Shown here piece by piece: positions 30,444 to 42,785 of a stretch of 64,000 bases of DNA. This DNA is from Apiospora phragmitis. Taxonomy: Eukaryota > Ascomycota > Sordariomycetes > Amphisphaeriales > Apiosporaceae. The position numbers were made by a program, and so were the translations under genes. The DNA lies in NCBI GenBank assembly GCA_038363925.1, contig JAQQWL010000013.1:1550001-1614000 (forward strand), given 5' to 3'. Each line of letters begins with the position of its first letter. Positions within the stretch are counted from its first letter, which is position 1. The notes under the pieces are model-generated. The model made no database searches. It was not told where the DNA came from and saw nothing but the letters and a program-made list of their open reading frames with translations.

Positions 30444-31963
30444 TTATTTCAGTTGGTCCCTATTGAAGCTCAATTTGCCGTCGTCCCCGGCTGCCTGTAG
30501 GTTTACTAAGTCTCCTTCCCAGGCGTCGTATATTGAACGCGAGTCTTTGTCGATGAAGGTTTCAGGGCCGGGGCTGTCGGGCATTACTTCCGTTTCATCG
30601 GGCATTGGTTTCTTCCCCTCGCTGTTATCCACTTCTTCAGAGACTCCTTTGTCTTCCCGGGGGTTCTGATAGGCCGCCCACAGGTTTCCAAGGCTTCCAA
30701 AGAAGTCGAAAGCTCTCGCCAACTTCGGCTTGATGAAGCCTGTTCCACTTCCGAACTCTCTGTCGCCTAAATCCGTGGAGTCCGGGCGTTAGCCCAAAAG
30801 TAGAGGTTGACAGAGCAAAGAAAACGGGGGAAAGGAGAGTGAGGAGTCTGCTGCTCCTTTAGGAACGTTGCCTGACTGGCTGTTGTGGGGCATCTTACCT
30901 TCGGGACGTTCCTTCTTACTCGGAGTCCCAGGTTTTCTGTCTACGGGTGTGACTTCGGAGGCATCTTCTTCTGTGGATGGCGAGCGCTGGCCAGGCATTT
31001 CTTCAGGCTCGTCGGTATCTGTCTCTCTGGTGGGTGTATCGGGAGAGAGGTTTCCTTTGAATTCATCCAATTGGCCTACCCTTACGGCGATGATATCTTG
31101 GATGTCCGCATGGAGTGTGAGGATCTTTTCCCTGAGCTTCTGCTGTTTAGCCTCGCCGTACATACTCTCTCGCTCCTGCTGTGACGGCTGCTTCTTGTGT
31201 ACAGGCACGCTGCCGTGTTGAGGCGCCAAACGCTTCGGTACAGCTCGGCTTTCCGAACGACCTTCTCGAACCCGTAGCGCTCGTAGTCCCCACGGTCGGA
31301 AACCATCCAGGCGATGATCTTGGTTATGTAATACATCAGCTCTGCACAGTCCGCTCGTACGGCGTAGTCATAGTATTTTTCATCGAAATCCTCTTCTCCC
31401 AGGAGTCTAGGCGTTCCCTCCTTTATACAGACGCTAGCATCTTTCCGAAGTATCGCGCTCATATTGCGAACAGATTCCTTGCGAACAGCGTCCTCGCCGT
31501 CCTGTTCGAGGAGTGCCGGCCTTACGTATTTTCTAAGACTGTCCTTAGGAAGGAAGTCCTGCAGAAGCTGCCATGCCTTCCTGCCTTCACTCATGAGCTT
31601 TCTGTCCTCCTCCGGAGGGGACAGTCCTTTTGGGATTCCCAGATCGGCTGCATCGTACAATGCGAGGATAAAACCCCCATTATCTTCCAATGGGACATAT
31701 GTCCTGTCGTTGTCGTCCACGCCGCCTTGGCCATCATGGTCTTGCTTCTCTTGGCCTTGACGCACGTTCTCTTGCGTGGAACCGACACCTCCGCGGAGAC
31801 TGAGTTGTTCTCCAGGGGCTGTATCCACATCTTCTCGTTGACGCTTTGCATCACGAGGCACTTCATTACCGAACCACCGCTTTGGATACTATCGCGATCG
31901 TTAGTGTTCCTGGGTAGACTCAAAAGGTGTGACTGACACTCAACTCACAGTTTTGGCTGTCAT
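30444..31963 (-). CDS. Unrecognised acidic protein (probable one-base frameshift)
   Basis: Exons 31963-31949, 31888-30899 and 30766-30444. Introns have GTGAGT/ATAG and GTAAGA/TTAG signals with CTAAC branch points. The first exon codes only MTAKT. The middle is a well-ordered, probably helical region (GGFILALYDAADLGIPKGL, KYYDYAVRADCAELMYYI, WMVSDRGDYERYGFEKV). The C-terminal part is rich in Glu, Asp, Pro and Ser and looks disordered. I recognise no family. The frame is lost at about 31225-31231, after LYRSVW: continuing needs one extra base, and with it the total is exactly 442 residues. No intron fits there. It could instead be a decaying gene, but both sides of the break read as sensible coding sequence. 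Confidence 0.6.
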
Positions 31964-32669
31964 TGTATCCTACGGAAAGGGTAGATGATACTAAGGAGGA
32001 TTAGGATTCGGAAGTTTGACTTTATGCACCGGTTTGCTATACGTACGCCTCAAACTTGTGAAACTATTACAGTTATAAATACAGAAGTGAAAGTCTTGAG
32101 GATTGATAGAAACCTATCACCTAACACCTCCACGTCTCATCACTTTACCTAGCGACCCTAACAAAGAACAAAGCGACAATCAGCAGGTCCATTTTCGGTG
32201 TTCTTGTCCTTTATTTAGCATTCAATGCAGTATTCGCTGTAACCAGCCAGAGTGTCGCACAAAGTCTGAATGCGAAAATCCAACATTCCATCGAATGCCG
32301 GGTAACTTCGGACAAAGTATCGTTATTCCCACTTACACTACAATGGTTGAACAAGAGAGATCGAGAACTGCAAGATTTGGATCGGACGTGCCTCTTACCG
32401 CTATGATACTGCGAGAAGTCTGGGCCCTTGGGTACTTTTGGTTGGTGCGAGGTATCCCTAATAATACCTACATCAAGAGCGTGTGAACCTAAAACGGGCT
32501 AAAAGCCTCCATCCAAAACATACTAGAATAAAATAAAACCATGAAAATTGATTACTCAACTGAGATACACGACGTCTTATCGACTGAGTTCCGAAACTTA
32601 TCTGAGTGAGGATATTTCAAGGCGGCGGAGCGCTGGCTATTTCGGTACATATCACCATCCCTTGAAACA
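31964..32669. other. Intergenic, no gene seen
   Basis: About 700 AT-rich bases between the promoter of the unknown gene and the 3' end of PDX3. A 127-codon frame at 32103-32486 has no recognisable features. Confidence 0.45.
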
Positions 32670-33474
32670 TTAGGGGCTGAGTCGCTCCAATGACCACTCA
32701 TCAGTCCCTTCCTTGCGTGTATACACGAACCGATCATGAAGTCGGCTCTCCCGTCCCTGCCAGAACTCTATAGACTCGGGCACAAGTCGCAGTCCACCCC
32801 AGAACTCGGGAACGGGGATCTTCTCCTTGCCTTCGAATTTGGTCTCGGACTCCTTGACCCAGTTCTCCAGCTGCCTGCGCCCGTCATCTCCCTCGCCCTC
32901 GGGCTTCAGGACCTGGCTCTGCCGACTCGACCAGGCGCCCACGCGGCTGCCGCGCGCGCGCGTGTCGAAGTAGGCCTGGCTCTCCTCGGGCGTGATGCGG
33001 CTGGCCCTGCCCTCGACGCGGACCTGGCGCTCGAGCCCCTCCCACCAGAAGGTGAGGGCGGCCCAGGGGTTGGTGGCGAGGTCGGCGGTCTTGCGGCTCG
33101 TGCCGAAGTTGCTGTACACCACGAAGCCCTCGGCGTCGAGCTCCTTGAGGTACACGACGCGGGCCGAGACGCGCCCCGACGGCAGCGCCGCCGTCGACAG
33201 CGTGCTCGTCTCCGGGTGCGCGACCTGGTCCGACTTCTGGGCTGCCGCGAACCAGGCGTGGAACTGCCGGATGGGGCTCGTGGCGTCGAGGTCCGCACGG
33301 GTGAGGTACCCCTTTTTGAACTGCTCGGCCTGGCCCTGGACTTCTTTGCCGGCCGGCGCGACTGGAGAGAGTGTGTGCCTGTGTAAGCGGGGAAGCCGCC
33401 CTGAGTTACTAGAATGAGGGCGGTCACTTACAGATAAGCTTATTGACTGTGTCCTTGGCGGTATGGAGCGCCAT
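32670..33474 (-). CDS. PDX3: Pyridoxamine 5'-phosphate oxidase
   Basis: Two exons, 33474-33432 and 33361-32670, joined over a 70-base intron (GTAAGT/CTCCAG). The product is 244 residues, close to yeast Pdx3 (228). The enzyme oxidises pyridoxamine- or pyridoxine-5'-phosphate to pyridoxal-5'-phosphate with FMN and oxygen. Visible family motifs: FKKGYLTRADL, SARVVYLKELDAEGFVVYSN and FGTSRKTADLATNPWAALTF (FMN-binding), ERQVRVEGRA, SRVGAWSSRQSQVL, and the C-terminal WGGLRLVPESIEFWQGRESR followed by LHDRFVYTR. The GC content of exon 2 is high around 32930-33260. The Met start is coded in a 14-residue first exon, chosen because splicing restores the frame exactly. Confidence 0.92.
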
Positions 33475-34154
33475 TCTGTATGTCGGCTTAACAAGTCTGG
33501 GCAGTGTGGACTGCATCAAACTGATCTGACGACTCTGTCCGACTTAGAACTTCCTTACTTCGAGAGGGGTATATGATATTATGACTGGTGCATCGGCTGG
33601 TTTTATCAAAAGGGCAACTGAGATCTTACAGTGAACTACAGACGACAATGACGCATCGCGTGGCAGGTGGTGCGATGTGGAGCTATTCTGAGGCGTTTAT
33701 GGAAGTTGCCTTCGATATTTGTGCTGATACTGCCCTTCAAGTGGTGAAACTATGTTAAAGACAATCACATCAAGTAGATGCCTTACCAGAATCTTCCAGG
33801 CCACAATCGGCCAACAATGCTATTTATATACCGGTCCAACCAAAACTCTGACCGGAAACCGTCTTATTCCACGTGTAAGTGTCTTTCGATGCCTGCTCGT
33901 TTAAGCATGCTGTTTCTCCCATACCAGTTGCCCCACCATCAGTGTTGACTCACAACCTAAAATAAATCGATCTCACTTGTCTATCGATAAGCGAGACAAC
34001 CCCTCCATCTTACTGTACAAAAAAAGTCCCCAAGCCACCACCCCTCCAAAAGCCCGACCGGCCGTTTCAGTCGTTCGTCTGCTGAAGCCATCCTTTGCCG
34101 CGAGCAAACCACAAATACCACCAGCACAGCACAAAACTCGAACCTCCCGTCACC
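33475..34154. promoter_or_regulatory. Bidirectional upstream region PDX3/deoxyhypusine hydroxylase
   Basis: 680 bases between divergent starts. AT-rich on the left and CA-rich leader-like from about 34010. No supported gene. Confidence 0.45.
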
Positions 34155-35269
34155 ATGTCCGAAGCCCCGTTGGTCGCCACAGGCGCGAACAGAAACGATG
34201 CCCTGCCATCCACCAAGGTCACCGCGGAGACCATTGCCGCGCTACGAGAGTCGCTCTGTTCAGAGTCGACCCCACTGCCCATCCGATTCCGCGCCCTGTT
34301 CTCGCTGAAGCACGTCGCAAAGCACGACCATGACGAGAAGTACTACCTTGCCGCCCTCGAGGCGATTGGCGCCGCTTTTGTCTCGCCATCCGCGCTCTTG
34401 AAGCACGAGCTTGCCTACTGTCTCGGCCAATCGGGCAAGACGGAGGCCACCCCGCCTCTGCGCAAGGCGTTAAGCGACTTGCAAGAAGACCCTATGTGCA
34501 GACATGAGGCCGCCGAGGCACTAGGAGCCCTGGGCTACCCCGAGAACCTGGATATTCTACGCGAATTTATGAACCGGGAGGGTGAGGACGTTGCAGTTAA
34601 AGACACATGCGAAATTGCCATTGATCGCATAGAGTGGGAGAACTCGGAGCAGAGAAAACAAGAGAAGTTGCGCCAAAGGTACTTGATTACTACGATCGCG
34701 ACAAACGTCCATGAACATTAGCGCCTAGAGCTTGGCTAACTCGTAGTAGTGATTTTGCTTCGATAGATCCTGCGCCCTCCATGCCCGACTCTGTACAGAC
34801 TGTCGAGGAGCTGGAGAAGTCTCTCATGGACACCAAGGCACCCCTTTTCATTAGATACCGCGCCATGTTCGCCTTGCGCGACCTCGCTTCACCCCCAGAT
34901 CTCCCTACCGCGGAACCAGCCGTCTTAGCTCTTGCTAAGGGTTTCTCTGATCCTTCGGCGCTCTTCCGACACGAGATCGCTTTCGTTTTCGGCCAACTCT
35001 CGCACCCAGCCTCCATACCAGCTCTCACTGCAGCTCTGAGTAATACCGAAGAAGCGAGCATGGTACGCCATGAAGCCGCCGAGGCTCTCGGCAGTCTTGG
35101 AGAGGAAGACGGCGTCGAGGACATCCTCAAAGGATTCCTCCATGACAAGGAGAAGGTAGTGCGTGAAAGCGTAATTGTTGCCCTCGACATGGTTGATTAC
35201 GAACAGAGCAACCAAACCGAGTATGCGTTGATCCCTGATTCGGCGCCCAAGACGACAGTGGCGGCTTAA
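34155..35269 (+). CDS. LIA1: Deoxyhypusine hydroxylase (HEAT-repeat diiron enzyme)
   Basis: Two exons: 34155-34678 and from 34747 or 34750 to 35269, giving 347-348 residues. It catalyses the second step of hypusine formation on translation factor eIF5A: hydroxylation of deoxyhypusine. The two halves are each built of HEAT-like repeats. All four iron-binding His-Glu pairs are present: [10 protein letters not shown] and RHEAAEALG in the first half, [10 protein letters not shown] and RHEAAEALG in the second. Repeated [20 protein letters not shown] helices match the family. The intron has a GTACTT donor and a tandem TAGTAG acceptor, so splicing can include or omit one Ser. The intron falls in the variable linker between the halves. 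Very secure. Confidence 0.95.
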
Positions 35270-35402
35270 ACGGTGTGGTAAGAAACAACCGGTGTATAAT
35301 ATTAAATAGCCAGATGAACTCATATCGATCGCGCGCACAGCAGTGGTCGAGCTCATAGGGAGGGATGATATTCTTAGACTTAGGAGTTGAAAACATTGGG
35401 CA

Positions 35403-35912
35403 TTAGTTATTTTGCGTCCATCTATATTCAAGTCAGCAAGCGTTCGTAGAAACCTCGCGCGGCGCATGGCGACGTACTTGTTACCACACTTCTTGCAGGT
35501 ATAGAAGATGGTACTGCCTTCATCGGCACTTCGCAGTTGTACGGCGGCGAATGTAACATCGTTGCCACCGCACTTCTCGCAAGTCTCTGTGTTGGTCGCA
35601 GCTTCGGTTCGGATCTTGTGGCGCTCGACGGTTTGGACAGTGGATAGCTTTTGTCGGAGCAGCGAGGGGAAATCGGAAGGCTTCGTCTGTGTAACAATCT
35701 CTTTGAAAACGGTGTCTGAACAATTTCTCTGTTAGTGGGCCAGGAACTCCCAACTGTGGGCATCATGAAAAGATGCGAGCTTTTAAGATATACTAACCCT
35801 TGTTCTGTTCACCACAGGCTTCGCAGGCAAGGATGTTCTTTTCGTCGCCTTTGGATGCGGGCAGAAGATTACCGCAGCCGGTACAGAATACCAGAGACCC
35901 AATCGCACTCAT
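35403..35912 (-). CDS. RPA12: RNA polymerase I subunit A12 (RPA12)
   Basis: Three exons: 35912-35798, 35715-35478 and 35421-35403. They encode 123 residues, typical for A12.2/ZR. There are two zinc ribbons. The N-terminal one has FCTGCGNLL then ACEACGEQN (about residues 9-36). The C-terminal one, of TFIIS type, has CEKCGGND then YTCKKCGNK. The acidic hairpin is present but reads RSADEG rather than the RSADE-P form. In the family this hairpin supports RNA cleavage by Pol I. The last exon supplies only WTQNN, a usual ending for fungal homologs. Introns: GTTAGT/TTCAG and GTACGT/TATAG. The gene is convergent with deoxyhypusine hydroxylase (133-base gap) and divergent from SCC2. Confidence 0.93.
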
Positions 35913-36749
35913 TTTGCCCAAATTCTTGCGGTTGACTGACTACTTTGACGTATAGTAAACATGCAAAGCCGGAATGTTCTGAGGATGTCTTCAGATAAGA
36001 CAGGAAAGGTGCAGCAACTTTTTTTCTCTGTCCCTACCAAAAGTGACGATAATCGATAATGGTTCATTCAAAAGTCTAACCTAAAAAAAAGTCGGCCAGA
36101 AAAATAGTAAAGCTCCGAGCACCGACCGACCGGAGGGTGGGCCTCTCTACAGCTAAGGGCGATGACAGCTTGTACATTCCACGCACCAAACCCCTTCTTG
36201 AGGTACATGCTTGCCATGGGGATAGTACATACATAGTCTGTAAATACAAACAAATAGTGTAGCTTGGTTGCAACGGCAGCAATCCCTGCAAATACAAGGG
36301 AGGGTCTCGGAATCCCTTGCACTTTTTGGAGGATCTGGATTTAGACTCGGGGCTCCATCCAATCTTCGCTCATTCAACCATCGTCCAACTTTAGCGTAAG
36401 GCTGTCGCGACTTCCTTGCTTGACAAACAGGGCAAGCCGCTACGGTTTTCGCGATATACTTCAAGACCTGATCACCCGGACGACTTCCATGCATCGCGTT
36501 CGCTTCCATCTAAACTGCTCACGCGCACCGGTCAGAGCATTTCCAACTCTTTAAAATTCCAAGCAGGCCTTATGCGAACATCGAATCGAGTCCATCCCCA
36601 TCCAAGCTCATGGCATGCAAGTAGTTGAACTGGGCTTGTCACGAAGATGATATCTGTAATGAGCTGGGGAAGTAGCAATACAACAACGACAGCATAGATT
36701 TGGGCGTCGATATTCCGTATGCATCCTAGAGAAGACACCATCAGCAATC
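35913..36749. promoter_or_regulatory. Bidirectional upstream region RPA12/SCC2
   Basis: About 840 bases between divergent genes. Frames on the minus strand (36068-36509) include a CPVC pair, but have no start context, splice signals or family match. Confidence 0.4.
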
Positions 36750-39700
36750 ATGGAAGGTTACGGCTATGGAGAGGCCAATGGCATGGCGCCGCATTACGAG
36801 CAGAGCCAGTGTATCGAGCCCAGCATGCTCCTGCAGCCGCAACATCAACAGCAACCGCTGCAACAGCCGACTACTCCATCACGTCCGGCAGAGGAAGCTC
36901 AAAATAATCACGATAAACCGATCACTTTGAACGAGGCCTTGCCATACACGCCCTTCACGTCGGTCTTTCCCTTCGAGCCTGGTAAGTGTCGTGCCTGCCA
37001 GTTTAAACTTGTGCACCTTCCTGAACCACAAGATACCCTACCAATCATACCTATTTCCGTTCCTTCCCAGTTCGTCACTCTTCACTCAAGAAATTGGCTA
37101 ACAAGTTTCTCACTTAACCTTCAGCCATCATTCACAATCCAACAATCGGCTCAGGCCAACTTGCACCCTCTGTAGCAGGTCTGGTATCGCACGAAGATTA
37201 CGATGCACTGAACCAAGAGGCCGAAGCACCAACCCAGTCAAAACGACTTGATGGCAGTCTCGAATTCATACAAAGCCTCCTGAAGCCGGAGAAAATAACC
37301 TTGTTGTAAGCTGTATTCTGCCCAAGATGTGCAAGTTGAACCAATTGAGCACAATCCATGGCCAAATGCTTGAGAACCAGGCTAATCCGTCACCTCAGCC
37401 AATTCAAGACTGCACCTAAAACGATCACATCTACAGATTGCACAACCAAGAGTCTAGCCGACGGCCTCTCGCCATTCGCTAGGATGATATATAATAACTC
37501 TGCCGTCAACTTCCGATATCCGACTCCTGACACACCGAGAACGCAGATGCAGACGCAGACGCCGACACCCCACGGACAGACCATGTCCCCTCGAACAGGC
37601 AAGAAGTCGCCGAAGGTGCGCAAGAGCGAGCTCCATAAAGTCGTCAAGCACAACCCTACCACAACAAATGCGCAGGCTGCAGCAAAGAACCATGCTCGTA
37701 TCGAGGTTCACATTCCGACACAAAGGGAACTGGAGGCAGCGGGTCGCTCGATATCTGCTACGCCTCAACCTCAAAACCAGACTACACCCCAAGCTAGGGA
37801 GGCGTTGCAACCTTCGCCCTTCAGTCACCCAGCAACTGTGTCACCTGCGGACCTGATGGTCAAGCCGCAATCGCAATCACAGCCCCGTCTCACACCAAAG
37901 TCTGAACGGCCATCACCTTCCGCGACATCTACAGCCCCAACAGCACAAGTAAAGCCAGAAAATTCGCCGCAACCGACGATCTCCGTGACGCCCGCAGCAG
38001 CTCCACCACAAGCTACTCAGAAGATATCGCCTCATGTCGGCATCAGTATTGAGCTGCCGGCAGCATCCTTCAACAAAGCTGAGTTTGTCGTGGTGGACGA
38101 CTCGGCAGACGCCCCCGCCCATCTTTCCAAGAAGCGTAAGCGCGTGGAGCTTGAGGACAACGAGAACCTCCAGAATGGGGCTCTTGGCAACCGAGAACTC
38201 GCAAATAATGCACTGAAGGGCTTACAGCGATGCCTCCAGGAGGTCTTTGAGGCTGAAGACAGGTTAGAAAGTGGCCATAACACCTGGATCACTTTTGTTG
38301 GTGATCAGCAAGCCACGCTGACCATCGCCGCCTTCGACCGAGTCCAGAAGTGCCTCTTGAAGACCCAGGACCTTAACTGCTTCCGTCTGGTTCCAGTTGA
38401 TGAACTGCAGCGGCTACAGGGTCTGTGTGATGGCGCACTTTGCCATGCGGAGAGACTCGACTGCAAGATTGACGAGTCTTGGGGTGAGATTGATGTCGGA
38501 GTGTGGATGCAATCACTCCCAGATGTTGAGGCAGGCCTACGAGCCGCCAGGGCTGCATTTACTGTGATGTGCGGCGGTCGAGAAGAGAAGCAGCTTTATT
38601 CTGAAGACCTTATCCAATTGGGGTTGGACTTGTTCAAGAAAGTCATGGAAGGCATCATCATACCCATTGTCGAGATGCGTGCTACCTCGGAGGCAAAGAA
38701 CGGGATTTTCAAACACCTGCTAGCTCACAAGAAGCCCATCAGCACTATCTTCACAGCTTGCCAAAAGTTATTCGCTCTTCTCTCCAACCTGAACTCCAGC
38801 ATTAATCTTTCGGAGACTGTGGTGGGCACTTTGGAGTTCACATCAACCCGCTTGATCTTCGTTGAGAACGCGTTCACCGAAAAGGACTCGATTGTCGGAG
38901 TACAAAAATTCGATGGTCTCCGTCTCGTAGCTATGGATTTACTATCACAGATATTCGTGCTGAAGCCTGCATCAAGGCAGAGTATCTTTGACGACATTTT
39001 GACTTCTCTGGAAAAGCTGCCGAAAAGCAAGAGCCACGCCAAACAGTTCAAGCTTTCTGAAGGTGGAAGCATCCAGCCTGTCTCGGCTCTTATCATGCGA
39101 CTAGTGCAGGCGAGTGCGGCTAAGGTCGCCAAGAGTAAAGGGGTCAATTCTCTAGGTGAAGATGGCGGAGAAAGTCAAAGCACGCATCGTGTCGACTCTG
39201 ATACCAACTTCACTGTCAGATCGGAAGAGATGGCATCTACTGAAGCCAAAACTGCAGTTGACGAGCTCGAGGCTCTCACCAAACCACTGTCCGAGACGGC
39301 AATGCGCAACGCTTCGTATGTTATCCAGTTTATGGTCAACCGGGCTCTGAGGGTTGCCAAGACTGGCGAGCAGAACACACCAAGGGTTTTGTTGGACCTG
39401 TTCATAGAAGACTTTACCAAGTGCCTTGGGATGCCTGATTGGCCCGCAGCCGAACTTATCCTTCGCATGGCCATGTTTATGATGCTTGAAATCATCAAAA
39501 GCGACAAGCATACAGCACCAGCTAAGAACATGGCTCTTGAGATATTGGGGGCTATGGCTGCCGCCATCTCTGATCTTCGTTCGGATGTGCGAAAGGCTGC
39601 CAGCTCCTTCGAGGGTAGTGATGCTGACGCGCAAGGTCGATTCCTTGCCGATCTCTCTTTCTTTGCCCTTGACCGCAAGCATTCGCCTGAGAAAATAACT

Positions 39701-42700
39701 GGCTGGTCGGGGCCATACCGTGTTGTGTCAGAGTATCTGGAAGGATGCCTGAAACAAGATCCTCATTTGACAAGTGCCATTTCGTTCATGGTGATGGATT
39801 GGAGCGTCGGTCTATGCAACACCTACGACGGCGAAGTTGATGAAGGAGACTCGGAGCGTGAAGCAGAGTACGGCCGCATGGCATATCGACTTCGTAAGAT
39901 GACTGAGAATCGCCAGTGGCTTACTGCGGAATACTCGTACGCAGCCGCCGTGAGCGCGAACCACGCCAAGCTTGCGTATTCCATTATCCTTCTCCGATCG
40001 AATTTTTGCGATTCTTATAAAGGCATCCTGAGCATTCTCATGCAGTCAATGACAACAGATGCTGCAACTGTGCGCAGCAAAAGCCTCAAAAGTATCACGT
40101 CGGTCCTGGAAACAGACCCGGCCATTCTTGATGGCGACAGCGTAGTTGTGGACCTGATTCTCCAATGCTCTAATGACACATCTCCGCAGGTGCGCGATTC
40201 CGCTCTAGGGTTGATAGGCAAATGCATTGGTATGCGCCCACATCTGGAGCAGAAAATGATTCCCACCATCAATCAACGGTTCAACGATTCGAGTTTGGCT
40301 GTTCGCAAGAGATCCATGAAGCTTGCCAGAGATATCTACTTGCGCAACGTGGACAGAGAAATACGATGCAAGATTGCCAATGGGCTTCTCCTACGTATAC
40401 AAGACCCCGACGACGGTGTGAAAGAGCTTGCGCGACAAATGATCGAGGAGGTTTGGATTGCACCGTTCTACAAGGCCGACGAATCCACAGCTTATAGACA
40501 AGCCTTGACAGATCATGTCGCTCTCATGGTACAGACTGTCCGGCAAGGCAATTCAGCTCAGGTCCTCGACAAGGCGTTTCAGATTATCCTTTCCCAGGAC
40601 ACTAAACTTGTCAATGCCAACACGCAGGTCTGCACTAGATTGGTTGCCAACATGTTTGACTTGGTGGACAATCCGGATTCCGATGACCCATCAGTTCCCT
40701 CGGGCAAGGGGGCACTCCAAATCCTGATGGTATTTGCCAAGGCTGAACCCAAGCTTTTCACCTTCGAGCAGATACGACGGCTTCAACCGCGCATCGCTAG
40801 TATCAGCACGAGTGAGGATCTATCAACCTCGAGAGCGGTCGCTGTCATTTATCGACGAATCTTGCCACAGGTACCCAGGGTACACACTCAATTTCTGGCT
40901 GATGTCAGAAAGGAGTTGATGCCTTGCGTGAGCAAAGTCACTCGAGTTCTACTTGATGATGTGGTTGCGTGTCTTTGGATTATTAGTGGTCTTCTGGAGA
41001 ATACTGCTCATCTTAGTAAACTTGTCATTTCCAGTATGCTGGGAGTTCAAAACATCCGGGCTTTGTCACTGCAGAAACCGTTGGACCAACAACGGTTCCG
41101 GCAATTCGATCGATACGCCCTGATTGTGGGTATGATTGGCAAGCACTGCGACCTGGATAGCCAAGTCGACATGTTCAAGGAAAAGTTCAAGAAGTGGAAA
41201 GGCGGTCCCGCGTCAAAACTCATGGTTGATGTTCTTGCCCCATTCGCAGCTCCCGATCAGGCGACGGAGATGAGGAAACCAGCCTTGGACGCCATTGGGC
41301 TGATCTGCCAAACAAACCCACAGAACTTCCTCTCTGTCAATGTTTATACCATATTCCAACAAGTCTTCGAGGAACAGGTACCAGCGTTGGAATCGATGAT
41401 TCTACGTTCCTTCAAGGAATTCTTGTTCACCGAGGAGAAGCGCTCAGAGGAAGCAGCTGCAGCTGGGGCAGCCGGAAAGGAAGAGCCCGACCAGAAAGAT
41501 CTCAAGGTTATGGCGAGCACTAGTTTCGATGCTGTTGCGATGGGCACTACACACCGGTTCCTCAAGGACATCACTCGCATCACCCTGGCAAGCCAAGACG
41601 ACCATGCATTTCTCGCCACAGAGATCTTGTCCAGCATCAGCAGACAAGGACTCGTCCATCCGAAGGAAACTGGAGTCACTCTCATCACTTTGGAGACTTG
41701 TCCCAGACCAGATATTGCCAAGACGGCCTACGTTGAGCATAAGTCTTTGCACCAAAAGCACGAGAAAGTATTGGAGAAGGAGTATGCTAAAGCAGTGCAA
41801 TCTGCTTTTCATTATCAACGGGATATTGTCCAAGATGCTAGAGGTGCAACAGCTAATCCATTCACCTCGAAACTGCAATCGACACTCAGCATCCTCAACG
41901 ATAACAGCAACACGAAAGGCCGACAACGTTTCATCGAGAAGTTGGTTAGCTTGCTTGATTTCGATATGTCGAAACTCGAGGATGACAGCGCCTGCTTAGA
42001 ACATGTCGAGTCTTCACGCTTTTTAGTTGAGAACATTGCTTTCTTTGACTACGCTGCAGTGGGTGATATACAGACAACTGTCTCCGCCATGGAGAAGATA
42101 GTACACATGACGGGATCTGGCATAGCTCAGGCTATCGAATCGGACGTTTTCCAAGTCCGTGTAGACACTGCCCTCGCCAGTGAAGCACCGATGGAGAAAT
42201 GGAGACCAGCCAGCTGTCGCTAAGAAACCAGACATTGATCCGAAACGTCTTCGCCAACTGACCGCGGGTGCTATGATCCTTCTGTCTGTCTGGGAGGCAC
42301 GCACTTATCTTCGCAAGCTGTACAACCTGAACAAAAGGGCAGAATCAAAAGCCAAACTTGACAAGAAAGCGGCAGCTAAAGATGTCACCAAAGCTCCTGT
42401 CAAGGTTCAGGGAGTGACGGGCGACAAATTCTGGGAGGATATGGCTACGATTATGACGGGCCTCGATTCACAGGAGCGGATGGTCGAGACTTGCAAGAAC
42501 TTCAACGAACTCTTGAATGTCGATAGCGAAGTGAGAATCTGCGAAGAGGACGACGAGCTCGATGCTGACGGTGAGCCTACGACTCCGGACTTCGCGGACG
42601 ATGACGACGAAGAAAACTTGGATGGCAGAGGCCGCAAAAGGAAAGCGGGCGACACACCAGGTGGGAGGAAGAAACGCGCCAGGTCGAACTCTAAGCCAAG

Positions 42701-42785
42701 GAAGCGCGGCCGGCCTAGAAAGAACCCCTTGCCCATAGCCGACGATGAGCCTGAAATGGAGGATGAGGAGATGAGCTGGGCGTAA
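36750..42785 (+). CDS. SCC2: SCC2/Mis4/NIPBL cohesin loader (one-base frameshift near 3' end)
   Basis: Three exons: 36750-36981, 37125-37305 and 37399-42785. They encode about 1932 residues once one base is removed. The N-terminus is Gln/Pro-rich and disordered. From about residue 430 the protein is a continuous series of HEAT repeats. The family-typical block (YKGILSILMQSM, VRSKSLKSITSVLETDP, VRDSALGLIGKCI, VRKRSMKLARDIYL) lies at about 40020-40350. The C-terminal part includes LTAGAMILLSVWEARTYLRK, an AT-hook-like KRGRPRKN and an acidic tail. With Scc4/Mau2 it loads cohesin onto chromatin. The frame is lost at the A run 42197-42199: one A too many turns PMENGDQPAVAKKP into an early stop at 42223. 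Everything after continues perfectly in the next frame. Introns have GTAAGT/TTCAG and GTAAGC/CTCAG signals. Confidence 0.93.

Noticed and set aside
32736..33386. 216-codon + strand frame
   Set aside because: Antisense to PDX3 in a GC-rich stretch; Gly/Leu/Arg-rich with no recognisable features.
36153..36509. Minus-strand frame with a CPVC motif, possible zinc protein
   Set aside because: Only one Cys pair of a site is convincing, there are no splice signals, and it sits in a divergent promoter.
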